This document shows positions 41,158-49,786 of a stretch of DNA of 64,000 bases, one piece after another; the first letter of the stretch is position 1, and every line of letters begins with the position of its first letter. Source of the stretch: Aliiroseovarius subalbicans (GTDB lineage: Bacteria; Pseudomonadota; Alphaproteobacteria; Rhodobacterales; Rhodobacteraceae); NCBI RefSeq assembly GCF_022678625.1, contig NZ_JALBYQ010000005.1, positions 1 to 64,000 on the forward strand, written 5' to 3'. The notes under the pieces are model-generated. The model made no database searches and was not told the DNA's origin. It worked only from the letters and a program-made list of their open reading frames with translations. The position numbers and the translations under genes are program-made.

Positions 41158-41925
41158 TCAGGAGCCTTCCAACCCGTCGGTGAGCCAGATCAGTCCCGCC
41201 TCGGTTTGCGCCGTGGGGTGATATTCCCCGCTGACGAAACCGTCATAGCCTTCGGCGTCCAGTTGGCGAAACCAGGCCGGGTAGTCGATTTCACCCCGGA
41301 TCGGTTCGTGGCGTCCCGGCGTGCCACCGACCTGAATATGGCGCACCAGATCGCGGTGCTTTTCCCAGGTCGCGGGCATGTCGTGGGTGATCATCTGTGC
41401 GTGATAGGCGTCGAATTGCAGCCCCAGATTGGGCGCGCCGACCTCGGCAACGATCTCGGCGGCCTGATCGAAATTGTTCAGGAAATAGCCTGGCATGTCG
41501 ACCGGGTTGATCGGCTCAATCGTCAGGCTTCTGTCGGGAAACTCCGCGGCGGCCCAGCTCAGGTTGTCGACGAAGGTCTTGCGCGCCACCAACCCCTTGG
41601 ACTTGCCCGCCATGACATGCAGATGATCGACCTGCAGCGCCTGCGCGAACCGCATGGCGCGGGTCAGGTCATGGCGAAACCGCTTCTGCCCGCCCGGCAC
41701 GGCGGCAAAACCGCGCTCCCCCCCGGTCCAGTTCGGCGGCGGCGTGTTGATCAGGATCATCCTCTGGCCATACATGGTCAACCGTCGGGTGATTTCATGC
41801 GCCGCGTCATCATAGGGAAACAACACCTCGACGGCATCGAACCCGGCCTCGGATGCGGCCTGAAATCGGTCCAGAAACGGCACTTCGCGAAACAGGAAAC
41901 TGAGATTGGCGGCAAAGCGGGGCAT
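41158..41925 (-). CDS. Hydroxypyruvate isomerase-family TIM-barrel protein
   Basis: A 255-residue protein with the AP-endonuclease-2-like TIM barrel. Motifs: FAANLSFLFREVPFLDRF at the start, the metal-site Glu in LTIEPINPVD, the Asp-His stretch LQFDAYHAQM, HIQVGGTPGRHEP, and GFVSGEYHP. Family members (Hyi, OtnI) interconvert hydroxypyruvate or 2-oxo-tetronates and other aldose-like acids. There is a strong site GGAGAG before ATG. Without neighbours of a defined pathway, the exact substrate is uncertain. Confidence 0.87.
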   Translation of the reverse strand: MPRFAANLSFLFREVPFLDRFQAASEAGFDAVEVLFPYDDAAHEITRRLTMYGQRMILINTPPPNWTGGERGFAAVPGGQKRFRHDLTRAMRFAQALQVDHLHVMAGKSKGLVARKTFVDNLSWAAAEFPDRSLTIEPINPVDMPGYFLNNFDQAAEIVAEVGAPNLGLQFDAYHAQMITHDMPATWEKHRDLVRHIQVGGTPGRHEPIRGEIDYPAWFRQLDAEGYDGFVSGEYHPTAQTEAGLIWLTDGLEGS

Positions 41926-42001
41926 GAACTCTCCTTCGCGGCACGCGCCGCCCTGTCATCTTTCCGCAAATACCCCCGCCGGGGGCAAGAAAAATCTGGC
42001 G

Positions 42002-42604
42002 CTACCCCGCCAGCTCCTCGGACGGGATGACCGGAAAGAACTGCCCGCCCGACCACAGGCCGAACCAAGGTGCGTCGTCGTGGGTTTCGTGGGTCCCCAG
42101 ATCGACCAGGCGATAGAAGCTTTTACGGTCGATCAGCGCCTCAAGGTTGGCCCGGACCAGGACATAGGGCGATGGCTCGCCGGTCTCTGGGTCGCGCACA
42201 ACGCGGATCGGGTGGTCAGGCCCGGCCCGCATCTTGTCGCCCACATGGGTGGTGAAGCACAGCACCTGATCGCGCCCCGTCCCCGAGGTCTCGAAATCCA
42301 CGGCCACGAACGGCGCGTCATCCACCGTGATGCCAACCTTTTCGACCGGTGTGACCAGGAAATAGTCGTCGCCGTCCTTGCGCAGGATCGATGAAAACAG
42401 CCGCACCAGCTCGGGCCGCCCGATCGGCGTGCCCAGGTAGAACCACGTGCCATCGCGCGCAATCCGCATGTCCAGATCCCCGCAGAACTCCGGGTTCCAC
42501 AGGTGAACCGGAGCAGGCCCCCGTTTTGTCGCCGCCCGCGCCGCCGATGCGAGGCTTTCCGCCGATGGCGCGGCGGCTTTTCCGCCCGATTTCGCTTTTG
42601 TCAT
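42002..42604 (-). CDS. DUF1285 domain protein
   Basis: A 200-residue soluble protein. A Lys/Ala-rich N-terminus (first ~30 residues) is followed by the DUF1285 pattern: LDMRIARDGTWFYLGTPIGRPELVRLFSSIL (in part), DDYFLVTPVEKVGI and a C-terminal WFGLWSGGQFFPVIP. The domain is conserved in proteobacteria without a known function. It is divergent from the moxR operon, 60 bases away, which may share regulation. Confidence 0.86.
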   Translation of the reverse strand: MTKAKSGGKAAAPSAESLASAARAATKRGPAPVHLWNPEFCGDLDMRIARDGTWFYLGTPIGRPELVRLFSSILRKDGDDYFLVTPVEKVGITVDDAPFVAVDFETSGTGRDQVLCFTTHVGDKMRAGPDHPIRVVRDPETGEPSPYVLVRANLEALIDRKSFYRLVDLGTHETHDDAPWFGLWSGGQFFPVIPSEELAG

Positions 42605-42664
42605 TTGTGCCCCGCTTCCATTCGGCCTTTAATGCCAGAATAGGGATGACGCCGGAGGATTTCC

Positions 42665-43669
42665 ATGGACAACGCAGAGCTTGTGGGCGCAATCGAGGCG
42701 CTGGGCGCGAAACTGGCCTGCGCGAAGGCCTCGATCGCACAGCGGATCATCGGACAGGAGGAGGTCGTGGACTTGGTTCTGTCAGCAATGCTGTCGGGCG
42801 GGCACGCGCTTTTGATCGGCCTGCCGGGGCTGGGCAAGACGCGGCTGGTCGACACGCTGTCCACCGTGATGGGGCTGGACGGCGGGCGCATCCAGTTCAC
42901 GCCGGACCTGATGCCTGCTGACATTCTGGGCTCCGAAGTTTTGGAGGAAGGCAAGGGCGGCGACCGAACCTTCCGGTTCTTGCCCGGCCCGATCTTCTGC
43001 CAGCTGCTGCTGGCCGACGAAATCAACCGTGCCAGCCCGCGCACGCAATCGGCACTTTTGCAGGCGATGCAGGAACACGCGGTGACCATCGCGGGCCACG
43101 AACACAAGATGACCGAGCCGTTTCACGTGCTCGCCACGCAAAACCCGATCGAGCAGGAGGGGACGTATCCCTTGCCTGAGGCGCAGCTGGACCGATTCCT
43201 GTTGCAGGTCGACGTGGACTATCCGACCCGCGACGCGGAACGCGACATCCTGCTGGCCACCACCGGCACCCAGGACGCGGCGGCGACGGCGGTGTTCACG
43301 GGGGATGAGCTGATCGAAGCGCAGCGGCTGTTGCGCCGGATGCCGGTGGGGGAAGCGCTGGTCGAGGCGATCCTGGACCTGGTGCGCGCCTGTCGCCCCG
43401 AGGACGCAAGCGCGCCCGACTATGTGCGGGACGCGGTGGCCTGGGGGCCGGGGCCGCGTGCCGCCCAGGCGCTGATGCTCTTGGTGCGCGCGCGGGCTTT
43501 GCTGGACGGGCGGTTGGTGCCGAACGCCGCCGACCTGGCCGCGTTGGCACGCCCGGTGCTGGTGCACCGCATGGCGCTTTCCTATGGCGCGCGGGCGCGG
43601 GGCGACAGCCTGACCGCGATCATTGATCGCGTGGTCGACGGTCTGGACATGGGGCAAGCCGCCGCGTGA
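42665..43669 (+). CDS. MoxR-family AAA+ ATPase
   Basis: A 334-residue ATPase with Walker A GLPGLGKTRL, Walker B LLADEINRASPRTQSALLQ, the sensor region LATQNPIEQEGTYPLPEAQLDRF and a lid domain at the C-terminus. MoxR proteins act as chaperones that load or remodel partner complexes, often with VWA proteins. Here the partners are encoded immediately downstream and overlap. Its target is unknown. Confidence 0.93.
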   Translation: MDNAELVGAIEALGAKLACAKASIAQRIIGQEEVVDLVLSAMLSGGHALLIGLPGLGKTRLVDTLSTVMGLDGGRIQFTPDLMPADILGSEVLEEGKGGDRTFRFLPGPIFCQLLLADEINRASPRTQSALLQAMQEHAVTIAGHEHKMTEPFHVLATQNPIEQEGTYPLPEAQLDRFLLQVDVDYPTRDAERDILLATTGTQDAAATAVFTGDELIEAQRLLRRMPVGEALVEAILDLVRACRPEDASAPDYVRDAVAWGPGPRAAQALMLLVRARALLDGRLVPNAADLAALARPVLVHRMALSYGARARGDSLTAIIDRVVDGLDMGQAAA

Positions 43670-44538
43670 GCCAACCTGCCGCCTCTCTGCGCGGGCGGGC
43701 CGCCGGGCTGGCCCAGCCGCTGCCGCCGCTGTTGGCCGAGGCCGAGCATTTGGCCGGCGGTGTGCTTCTGGGTGAACACGGGCGACGGCGTCCGGGGCTG
43801 GGCGATGCCTTCTGGCAATACCGCCCGGCGATGCAGGGCGACACGGCACGTGCGATCGACTGGCGTCGCTCGGCCCGGTCGGATCAGCATTTCGTGCAGG
43901 AAAAGGAATGGCAGGCGGCGCAATCGGTGGTGTTTTGGGTCGACCGGGCCGCGTCCATGCACTTCGCATCGCAGGGACACCCCGAAAAGGCCGACCGGGC
44001 CGCGCTTCTGGCCCTGTCGCTATCCGTGCTTCTGGTGCGCGGCGGCGAGCGTATTGGGTTGACCGACATGGCCAATCCGCCCGCCAGCGGCACGCTTCAG
44101 CTTGAACGCGTAGCGCGGCATTTGGAAACGCAATCCAGCGCCGATTACGGCGCGCCGGACACGACGATGCTGCCCGCCCATTCCCGCGCGGTGTTCCTGT
44201 CGGATTTCATGGGCGATCTGGCCCCGTTGGAAACCGCGCTGACCACCGCCGCGGATCGGGGCGTCAAGGGCGCCTTGGTGCACATCCTCGACCCGATCGA
44301 GGAGGCGTTTCCCTTCGACGGGCGCGTCGTGTTCGAAAGCATGGGGGGCACCTTGCAGCATGAAACGCGCCGCGCCGGTGATCTGCGCGCACGTTATCTG
44401 GATCGCCTGGCCCGTCGAAAGGCGGCACTGGAGGCGCTGACTCGCACGACCGGCTGGCGATACCACTGCCACCACACCGGCACGCCCGCCGCGTCCGCGC
44501 TGTTGTGGCTGTATCACGCGATGGAGCGCCAGCGCTGA
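43666..44538 (+). CDS. DUF58 protein, MoxR partner
   Basis: A 290-residue protein: a region with LGDAFWQYRPAMQGD followed by the DUF58 hallmark TARAIDWRRSARSDQHFVQEKEW, and a VWA-like stretch (VFWVDRAASMHF; the Asp-x-Ser-x-Ser metal site is degraded to DRAAS). There are no clear membrane segments, unlike many DUF58 proteins. It overlaps moxR by 4 bases and the next gene by 1 base. Function is unknown; it is a usual MoxR partner. Confidence 0.9.
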   Translation: MSQPAASLRGRAAGLAQPLPPLLAEAEHLAGGVLLGEHGRRRPGLGDAFWQYRPAMQGDTARAIDWRRSARSDQHFVQEKEWQAAQSVVFWVDRAASMHFASQGHPEKADRAALLALSLSVLLVRGGERIGLTDMANPPASGTLQLERVARHLETQSSADYGAPDTTMLPAHSRAVFLSDFMGDLAPLETALTTAADRGVKGALVHILDPIEEAFPFDGRVVFESMGGTLQHETRRAGDLRARYLDRLARRKAALEALTRTTGWRYHCHHTGTPAASALLWLYHAMERQR

Positions 44539-47270
44539 TGTTTGGCCTTGGCCTCATAGGGTTCACCACGCCGCTTCTTCTGGCCGCGCTGATCGCGCTA
44601 CCGGTGCTGTGGTGGCTGCTGCGCGCGGTGCCGCCGGCGCCGATCCGTCGTCGCTTCCCCGGTGTCGCGCTTCTTTTGGGGCTTGAAGATGAGGATCAGG
44701 AAACTGACCGCACGCCCTGGTGGCTGCTTCTTTTGCGTATGGCGGCGATTGCCGCGCTGATCCTGGGCTTTGCCGGCCCGGTGCTGAACCCCGATCCCCC
44801 GCGCGACGGGGCCGGGCCGCTTTTGGTGTTCATCGACGATGGTTGGGCCGCTGCCACGGACTGGAGCACCCGGATCGACGCCGCCGACGCCGCCCTTGCA
44901 GCGGCTGAACAATCGGGCCGCCGCGCCGCCCTGGTGACGGCCTCTGAAGCACCTGAGGTGCCTGCGCTACAGGCCGCCGGCACAGTGCGCGCGCGGTTGG
45001 CGGGGCTCGTGCCCGTGCCGTGGAGCCCCGGCTTTGACGCTGCGTTGGGCTGGGCTGCGGGCCTTGAAGAGACAGAAACGCTGTGGCTGTCCGACGGGGT
45101 GGCGCGCGATGGGCGCGGTGCGCTCTACAAGGCGTTCAACGCTGCCGGGGTGGTCACGATCCTGGAACCGCCCGCCCCGCGGCTGGCCTTGCGCCCCGCC
45201 GTGTTCGAAAACGGGGTGATCGCCCTGACGGTGCTGCGCAATCGCGGTGGGCCGCAGGATGTGGTGGTCAGCGGATTCGGCCCCGATCCCGGCGGCATTG
45301 AACGCGAACTTGCGCGGGTTGAAATGGAATTTCCCGACGATGATACGCTCAGCACCGCACAGCTGTCGCTGCCACCCGAGCTGCGCAACCGCGTCACCCG
45401 GTTTCAGATTGAAGGCATCCAAAGCGCGGGGGCGGTCAGCCTGACCGACGACAGCCTGAAACGCCGCCGCGTCGCGCTGTTGGGCGGGGCTGGAGCCGAA
45501 GTGCTGGAGCTGTTGTCGCCATTGCATTACCTGCGCCAGGCGCTGGTGCCCAGTGCCGAGGTGATCGAAGGCCCGATGGGCGAGCTGATCCGGGCCAGCC
45601 CGGACGTGATGATCCTGGCCGATGTCGCAACATTGGCGGAGCCCGATCAACGGGCCCTGGCCGAATGGGTTGCACAAGGCGGTCTTTTGCTGCGATTTGC
45701 GGGGCCTCGCCTGGCAGGTTCGGACGCGGGGCGCGGGGGGGATGATATCCTGCTTCCGGTGCGGTTGCGCGTCGGCGGGCGCAATGTGGGTGGCGCAATG
45801 AGCTGGGGCGAACCGCGCGCGCTGGCCCCGTTCTCCGAGGCGTCTCCGTTTTTCGGGCTCGCGCTGCCGGACGACGTGACCGTGTCGGCGCAGGTATTGG
45901 CCGAGCCGGGCCCGGACCTGGCGGCCCGCACCATTGCATCGCTTGCCGATGGCACACCGCTGGTCACGCGCAAGACGTTGGGCGATGGCCAGGTGGTGCT
46001 GTTCCACGTCTCGGCCAACGCGGAATGGTCGTCGCTGCCCCTGTCGGGGCTCTTCGTTGAAATGCTGGAGCGTCTGGCTGTCTCGACCCGGCCAAGCCGG
46101 CCAGAGAAGGCGGATCTGGCGGGCACCTCGTGGCTGGCCGAGCACCTGTTGGACGGCTTTGGCGTGCTGGCGCCGGTTCCCTCGGCCGTCGCCCTTCCGG
46201 GGGAGGTCATGGTGGCCGCTGCCGGGCCGGATCTGCGCCCGGGCCTCTACGCGGAAGGCGACAGGCGTCTGGCGGTGAATGTTGTCAGGGGGGGGGACGT
46301 TCTGGCGCCCGCGCGCTGGCCCGCCGGTATCACACCAGGCTGGGGCGAGCTGCGCGGTGAACGCCCGTTGGGTCATTGGCTGTTAACCTTGGCGCTTGCG
46401 CTTCTGGCGGTGGATATCCTGGCTGCACTGACCCTGTCCGGGCGCTTGCGCAGCGTGGCCCTGATCCTTGCAGCAATGCTGGTCCTGACCGCGCCGGGAG
46501 ACGCCCGCGCCCAGTCTGAAGCGTTGATCTCTGCGGCTGGTGAAGTGACGCTGGCCCATGTCCTGACCGGGGATGGGCGGGTGGACGACATCGCCAAGGC
46601 CGGTCTGCGTGGCCTGTCCGACCACCTGTTTGCCCGCACCAGCGTCGAGCCCGCCCCGCCAGTCGGGGTTGACCTGGAAAGCGATGAGTTGTCCGTCTTT
46701 CCGCTGCTCTATTGGCCCGTGACCGAGATGCAGGCGGCCCCGTCCCCCGCCGCTTATGCGCGGCTGAACCGATACCTGAACGCGGGCGGCATGATCTTGT
46801 TCGACACCCGTGACGCGAATGTCGCGGGCTTTGGCGCGACCACGCCGACCGGGCGCCGCTTGCGCGCGCTGGCCCGGCCGCTGGACATCCCACCGTTGGA
46901 GCCGATCCCGGCGGACCATGTACTGACGCGCACCTTCTATCTTCTGTCTGACTTTCCCGGTCGCCACACGGGCACCGGGGTCTGGGTCGAGGCCGCCCCG
47001 GCCGATGCCGAACAGGCCGAGGGCATGCCGTTTCGCAACCTCAACGACGGGGTCAGCCCGGTGGTGATCGGTGGCAACGACTGGGCCGGCGCGTGGGCGG
47101 TGGATGCGCAGGGTGCGCCGATGCTGCCCGTCGGGCGTGGCCTGGCGGGTGACCGCCAGCGGGAAATGGCGGTGCGTTTCGGGGTAAACTTGGTGATGCA
47201 TGTCCTGACCGGAAACTACAAAAGCGATCAGGTCCATGTACCTGCGCTTTTGGAAAGGTTGGGGCAATGA
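44538..47270 (+). CDS. BatA/DUF4159-domain membrane protein
   Basis: A 910-residue protein. It starts with the BatA-type double transmembrane N-terminus (FTTPLLLAALIALPVLWWLLRAVPPAPIRRRFP), then a VWA-like region (LLVFIDDGWAAA, where the metal site is poor). A long middle part follows with a GATase-like stretch (VMILADVATLAEPDQ). There are helices at about residues 610-640 and 645-660. The C-terminal ~210 residues are the DUF4159 domain (FPLLYWPVTEM, LNAGGMILFDTRD). It overlaps DUF58 (TGATG) and the next gene (ATGA). The role in the MoxR system is unknown. Confidence 0.88.
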   Translation: MFGLGLIGFTTPLLLAALIALPVLWWLLRAVPPAPIRRRFPGVALLLGLEDEDQETDRTPWWLLLLRMAAIAALILGFAGPVLNPDPPRDGAGPLLVFIDDGWAAATDWSTRIDAADAALAAAEQSGRRAALVTASEAPEVPALQAAGTVRARLAGLVPVPWSPGFDAALGWAAGLEETETLWLSDGVARDGRGALYKAFNAAGVVTILEPPAPRLALRPAVFENGVIALTVLRNRGGPQDVVVSGFGPDPGGIERELARVEMEFPDDDTLSTAQLSLPPELRNRVTRFQIEGIQSAGAVSLTDDSLKRRRVALLGGAGAEVLELLSPLHYLRQALVPSAEVIEGPMGELIRASPDVMILADVATLAEPDQRALAEWVAQGGLLLRFAGPRLAGSDAGRGGDDILLPVRLRVGGRNVGGAMSWGEPRALAPFSEASPFFGLALPDDVTVSAQVLAEPGPDLAARTIASLADGTPLVTRKTLGDGQVVLFHVSANAEWSSLPLSGLFVEMLERLAVSTRPSRPEKADLAGTSWLAEHLLDGFGVLAPVPSAVALPGEVMVAAAGPDLRPGLYAEGDRRLAVNVVRGGDVLAPARWPAGITPGWGELRGERPLGHWLLTLALALLAVDILAALTLSGRLRSVALILAAMLVLTAPGDARAQSEALISAAGEVTLAHVLTGDGRVDDIAKAGLRGLSDHLFARTSVEPAPPVGVDLESDELSVFPLLYWPVTEMQAAPSPAAYARLNRYLNAGGMILFDTRDANVAGFGATTPTGRRLRALARPLDIPPLEPIPADHVLTRTFYLLSDFPGRHTGTGVWVEAAPADAEQAEGMPFRNLNDGVSPVVIGGNDWAGAWAVDAQGAPMLPVGRGLAGDRQREMAVRFGVNLVMHVLTGNYKSDQVHVPALLERLGQ

Positions 47271-49336
47271 ACGGGGTCAGCATTCTGTTCGATCCGGCCT
47301 TTCCCTGGCCCGTTCTCGCCGCCCTGGCCCTGGCCGCGCTCGTACTTGTGGCCTTTGCGGCCTGGCGCGGGTTGACCGGTTGGGTCGTGCGGGGGCTGGG
47401 GGTTGCGGCGATCCTTCTTGCGCTGTCCGGCCCGTCTCTGCAACGCGAAGACCGGATGCCGCTGGGCGATGTGCTTTTGGCCGTGGTGGACCGATCTGCG
47501 TCGCAAGGCCTGGCATCGCGCCCAGCCCAGACCGACGCGGCGCTGCAGGCGCTTTCGGCCCGCGTGGCGCGCAGCGAAGGGGTGGACCTGCATCTGGTCG
47601 AGGTGGGGGATGGCGAAGACAACCGTGGCACCCGCATCCTGACGGCGCTGAGCGAGGCGCTGGCCGACCTGCCGCGGGACCGGATTGCAGGCGTGGTGGT
47701 GATCTCGGACGGGCAGGCGCATGACCTTCCCGCCGCGCCCGACTTGCCCGCACCTCTGCACCTTCTTCTAACCGGACAGACCGACGACTGGGACCGACGC
47801 CTTGTGATCGACAACGCCCCCGCCTTCGCCATCCTGGGCGAAGAGCAGGAGATCGTGCTGCACATCGAAGATCAGGGCGCAGCATCGGGGAACGCAGCAC
47901 GCACAACGCTGGAGATCAGCGTTGATGGTGGCGCGCCCATCACCCACGAGGTGCCGATCGGGGTTGAGTTGCGCCTGCCGGTGACCCTGACCCATGGCGG
48001 GCAGAATGTGATCCACCTCAGCACCCCCTTGATCGATGGTGAGCTAACCGACCGCAACAACGCCGCCATCGTGCAGATGTCCGGCGTGCGCGACCGTTTG
48101 CGGGTGCTATTGGTCAGCGGTGAGCCAAACCCAGGCACCCGCACCTGGCGCAACCTGTTGAAATCGGACGCCAGCGTGGATCTCGTGCATTTCACCATTC
48201 TGCGTCCGCCCAACAAACAAGACGGCGTGCCGGTCAGCGAACTCAGCCTGATCGCCTTTCCGACACAAGAACTGTTCATGGACAAGGTCGATGAATTCGA
48301 CCTGATCATCTTCGATCGCTACAAGCTGCGCGGCATTTTGCCATCGCAATACCTTGCCTCGGTGCGCGATTATGTGACCGGGGGCGGGGCGGTTCTGGTC
48401 GCCGCCGGGCCGGATTTTGCCACGGCTGAAAGCCTGGCGCGCTCTCCTTTGGGTGACATCCTGCCCGCGCTGCCGACCTCACGGGTGATCGAGCAGGGGT
48501 ATTTGCCCGCGGTCACCGCGCTGGGGGCCCGCCACCCAGTGACACGTGGGCTAGAGGCCTTTGCCCCCGACGATGGCTGGGGCCGCTGGTTTCGTCTGAT
48601 CGAACTGGAACCAGCGGGCGGTCAGGTCGTGATGGCCGGACTGGATGCGCCGCTGCTGGCGTTGGACCGGGTCGGTGAAGGTCGCGTTGCCCTTTTGGGC
48701 TCCGATCATGCCTGGCTGTGGAGCCGGGGCGTCGAAGGCGGTGGCCCGCAACTGGAGCTGTTGCGCCGTCTGGCCCATTGGATGATGAAAGAACCCGAGC
48801 TGGAGGAAGAAGCCCTGAGCGCGTTGGCCGAGAACAGCCGCTTGGTGGTGACCCGGCGCACGATGGGCGAGGGCGAGCGTATCGCCACGGTGACCACCCC
48901 GGACGGTGCGACCCTGCCGGTCCCGTTGGAGGAAGCCTCGCCGGGGTTGTATCGCGGTCAGGTCGAGGCGCCCGCGCTGGGGCTGTATCGGTTGGAAGAG
49001 GGCGGCGTGACCGCCGTGATCGCGCTGGGGCCGTCCGCGCCGAAAGAGTTCGAGGAAACCATCGCGACCGACGCGGTTCTGGGTGATGTTGTGTCAGCAA
49101 CAGGCGGTGGTGTCCTGCGCCTGTCAGACGGCATGCCGGGCTTGCGTGCGGTGCGCGAAGGACGGGTGGCGGCTGGACGCGGCTGGATCGGCTATACCCC
49201 GCGTGGCGCTTACCTGACCCAGGACGTGCGGATCGTGCCATTGGCACCACCTTGGCTGATGCTGCTGATCGCAGCCGGTCTGGCGCTGGCCGCCTGGCTG
49301 TGGGAAGGGCGTGGGCGTCGGGCGCCACAGCCCTGA
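47267..49336 (+). CDS. Membrane protein with VWA-like and glutamine amidotransferase-like regions
   Basis: A 689-residue protein. Two N-terminal transmembrane helices (about residues 10-33 and 40-60), a VWA-like strand with degenerate metal site (LLAVVDRSASQGLA), then RVLLVSGEPNPGTRTWRNLL and DLIIFDRYKL, a class I glutamine amidotransferase-like fold with the Cys nucleophile absent, and a final helix (LAPPWLMLLIAAGLALAAWLWE). Last of the MoxR operon, overlapping the DUF4159 gene by 4 bases. Together the operon resembles a MoxR/BatA-like envelope module. Confidence 0.86.
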   Translation: MNGVSILFDPAFPWPVLAALALAALVLVAFAAWRGLTGWVVRGLGVAAILLALSGPSLQREDRMPLGDVLLAVVDRSASQGLASRPAQTDAALQALSARVARSEGVDLHLVEVGDGEDNRGTRILTALSEALADLPRDRIAGVVVISDGQAHDLPAAPDLPAPLHLLLTGQTDDWDRRLVIDNAPAFAILGEEQEIVLHIEDQGAASGNAARTTLEISVDGGAPITHEVPIGVELRLPVTLTHGGQNVIHLSTPLIDGELTDRNNAAIVQMSGVRDRLRVLLVSGEPNPGTRTWRNLLKSDASVDLVHFTILRPPNKQDGVPVSELSLIAFPTQELFMDKVDEFDLIIFDRYKLRGILPSQYLASVRDYVTGGGAVLVAAGPDFATAESLARSPLGDILPALPTSRVIEQGYLPAVTALGARHPVTRGLEAFAPDDGWGRWFRLIELEPAGGQVVMAGLDAPLLALDRVGEGRVALLGSDHAWLWSRGVEGGGPQLELLRRLAHWMMKEPELEEEALSALAENSRLVVTRRTMGEGERIATVTTPDGATLPVPLEEASPGLYRGQVEAPALGLYRLEEGGVTAVIALGPSAPKEFEETIATDAVLGDVVSATGGGVLRLSDGMPGLRAVREGRVAAGRGWIGYTPRGAYLTQDVRIVPLAPPWLMLLIAAGLALAAWLWEGRGRRAPQP

Positions 49337-49340
49337 CGGA

Positions 49341-49697
49341 TCACGGGACAGGCAGAATGAACACCTGGTCAGACCAGCCATCGCGGCTACAACGCGCGCG
49401 GATGTGCAGGACTTTCACGCCCTCGGGCACCGACAGCCCACCCAATGACCGGGTAAAGGGCTGCTCGGCCACATGTGGATGCGCCAGAACGCGCAGGCCT
49501 AGCGATGTGCCGTCAGGCATCAACACCTCCCAGCCGTCCGCATAGTGATCCCACCCTGTATCCGGGTGACGCAATGTGACCGATATCGTGGTGCCGGACA
49601 GGACCGCGTCTTCCACCACCGGAAAGTCCGCGAAGGCGGGCCAGGACAGGGACACGGGCAGGATTGCGGCGAACAGTACTGTGCGAAATGAGAACAT
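49341..49697 (-). CDS. Secreted hypothetical protein
   Basis: A 118-residue protein with a signal peptide (MFSFRTVLFAAILPVSLSWPAFA) and a beta-rich domain: AVLSGTTISVTLRHPDTGWDHYADGWEV and C-terminal VKVLHIRARCSRDGWSDQVFILP (both in part). Trp-Asp repeats at strand ends are notable. I recognise no family. It converges with the MoxR operon (4 bases apart) and diverges from glcD, 89 bases away. Confidence 0.72.
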   Translation of the reverse strand: MFSFRTVLFAAILPVSLSWPAFADFPVVEDAVLSGTTISVTLRHPDTGWDHYADGWEVLMPDGTSLGLRVLAHPHVAEQPFTRSLGGLSVPEGVKVLHIRARCSRDGWSDQVFILPVP

Positions 49698-49727
49698 GCG
49701 GGTTAGGCTAGCGCAGGTCAGGGACGC

Positions 49728-49765
49728 TTGCCAGATGGAAGAATTGGTTATATTTCTTTACCAAT
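49728..49765 (+). promoter_or_regulatory. glcDEF promoter overlapped by an inverted repeat
   Basis: TTGCCA (49728-49733) and TATATT (49749-49754), 15 bases apart, or a -10 starting at 49751 at 17 bases. ATTGGT (49743-49748) and ACCAAT (49760-49765) flank the -10 with an 11-base spacer. This looks like an operator where a FadR-type repressor would block the polymerase. Confidence 0.5.
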
Positions 49766-49786
49766 CCAAGCGCGAGGACCGAATCC

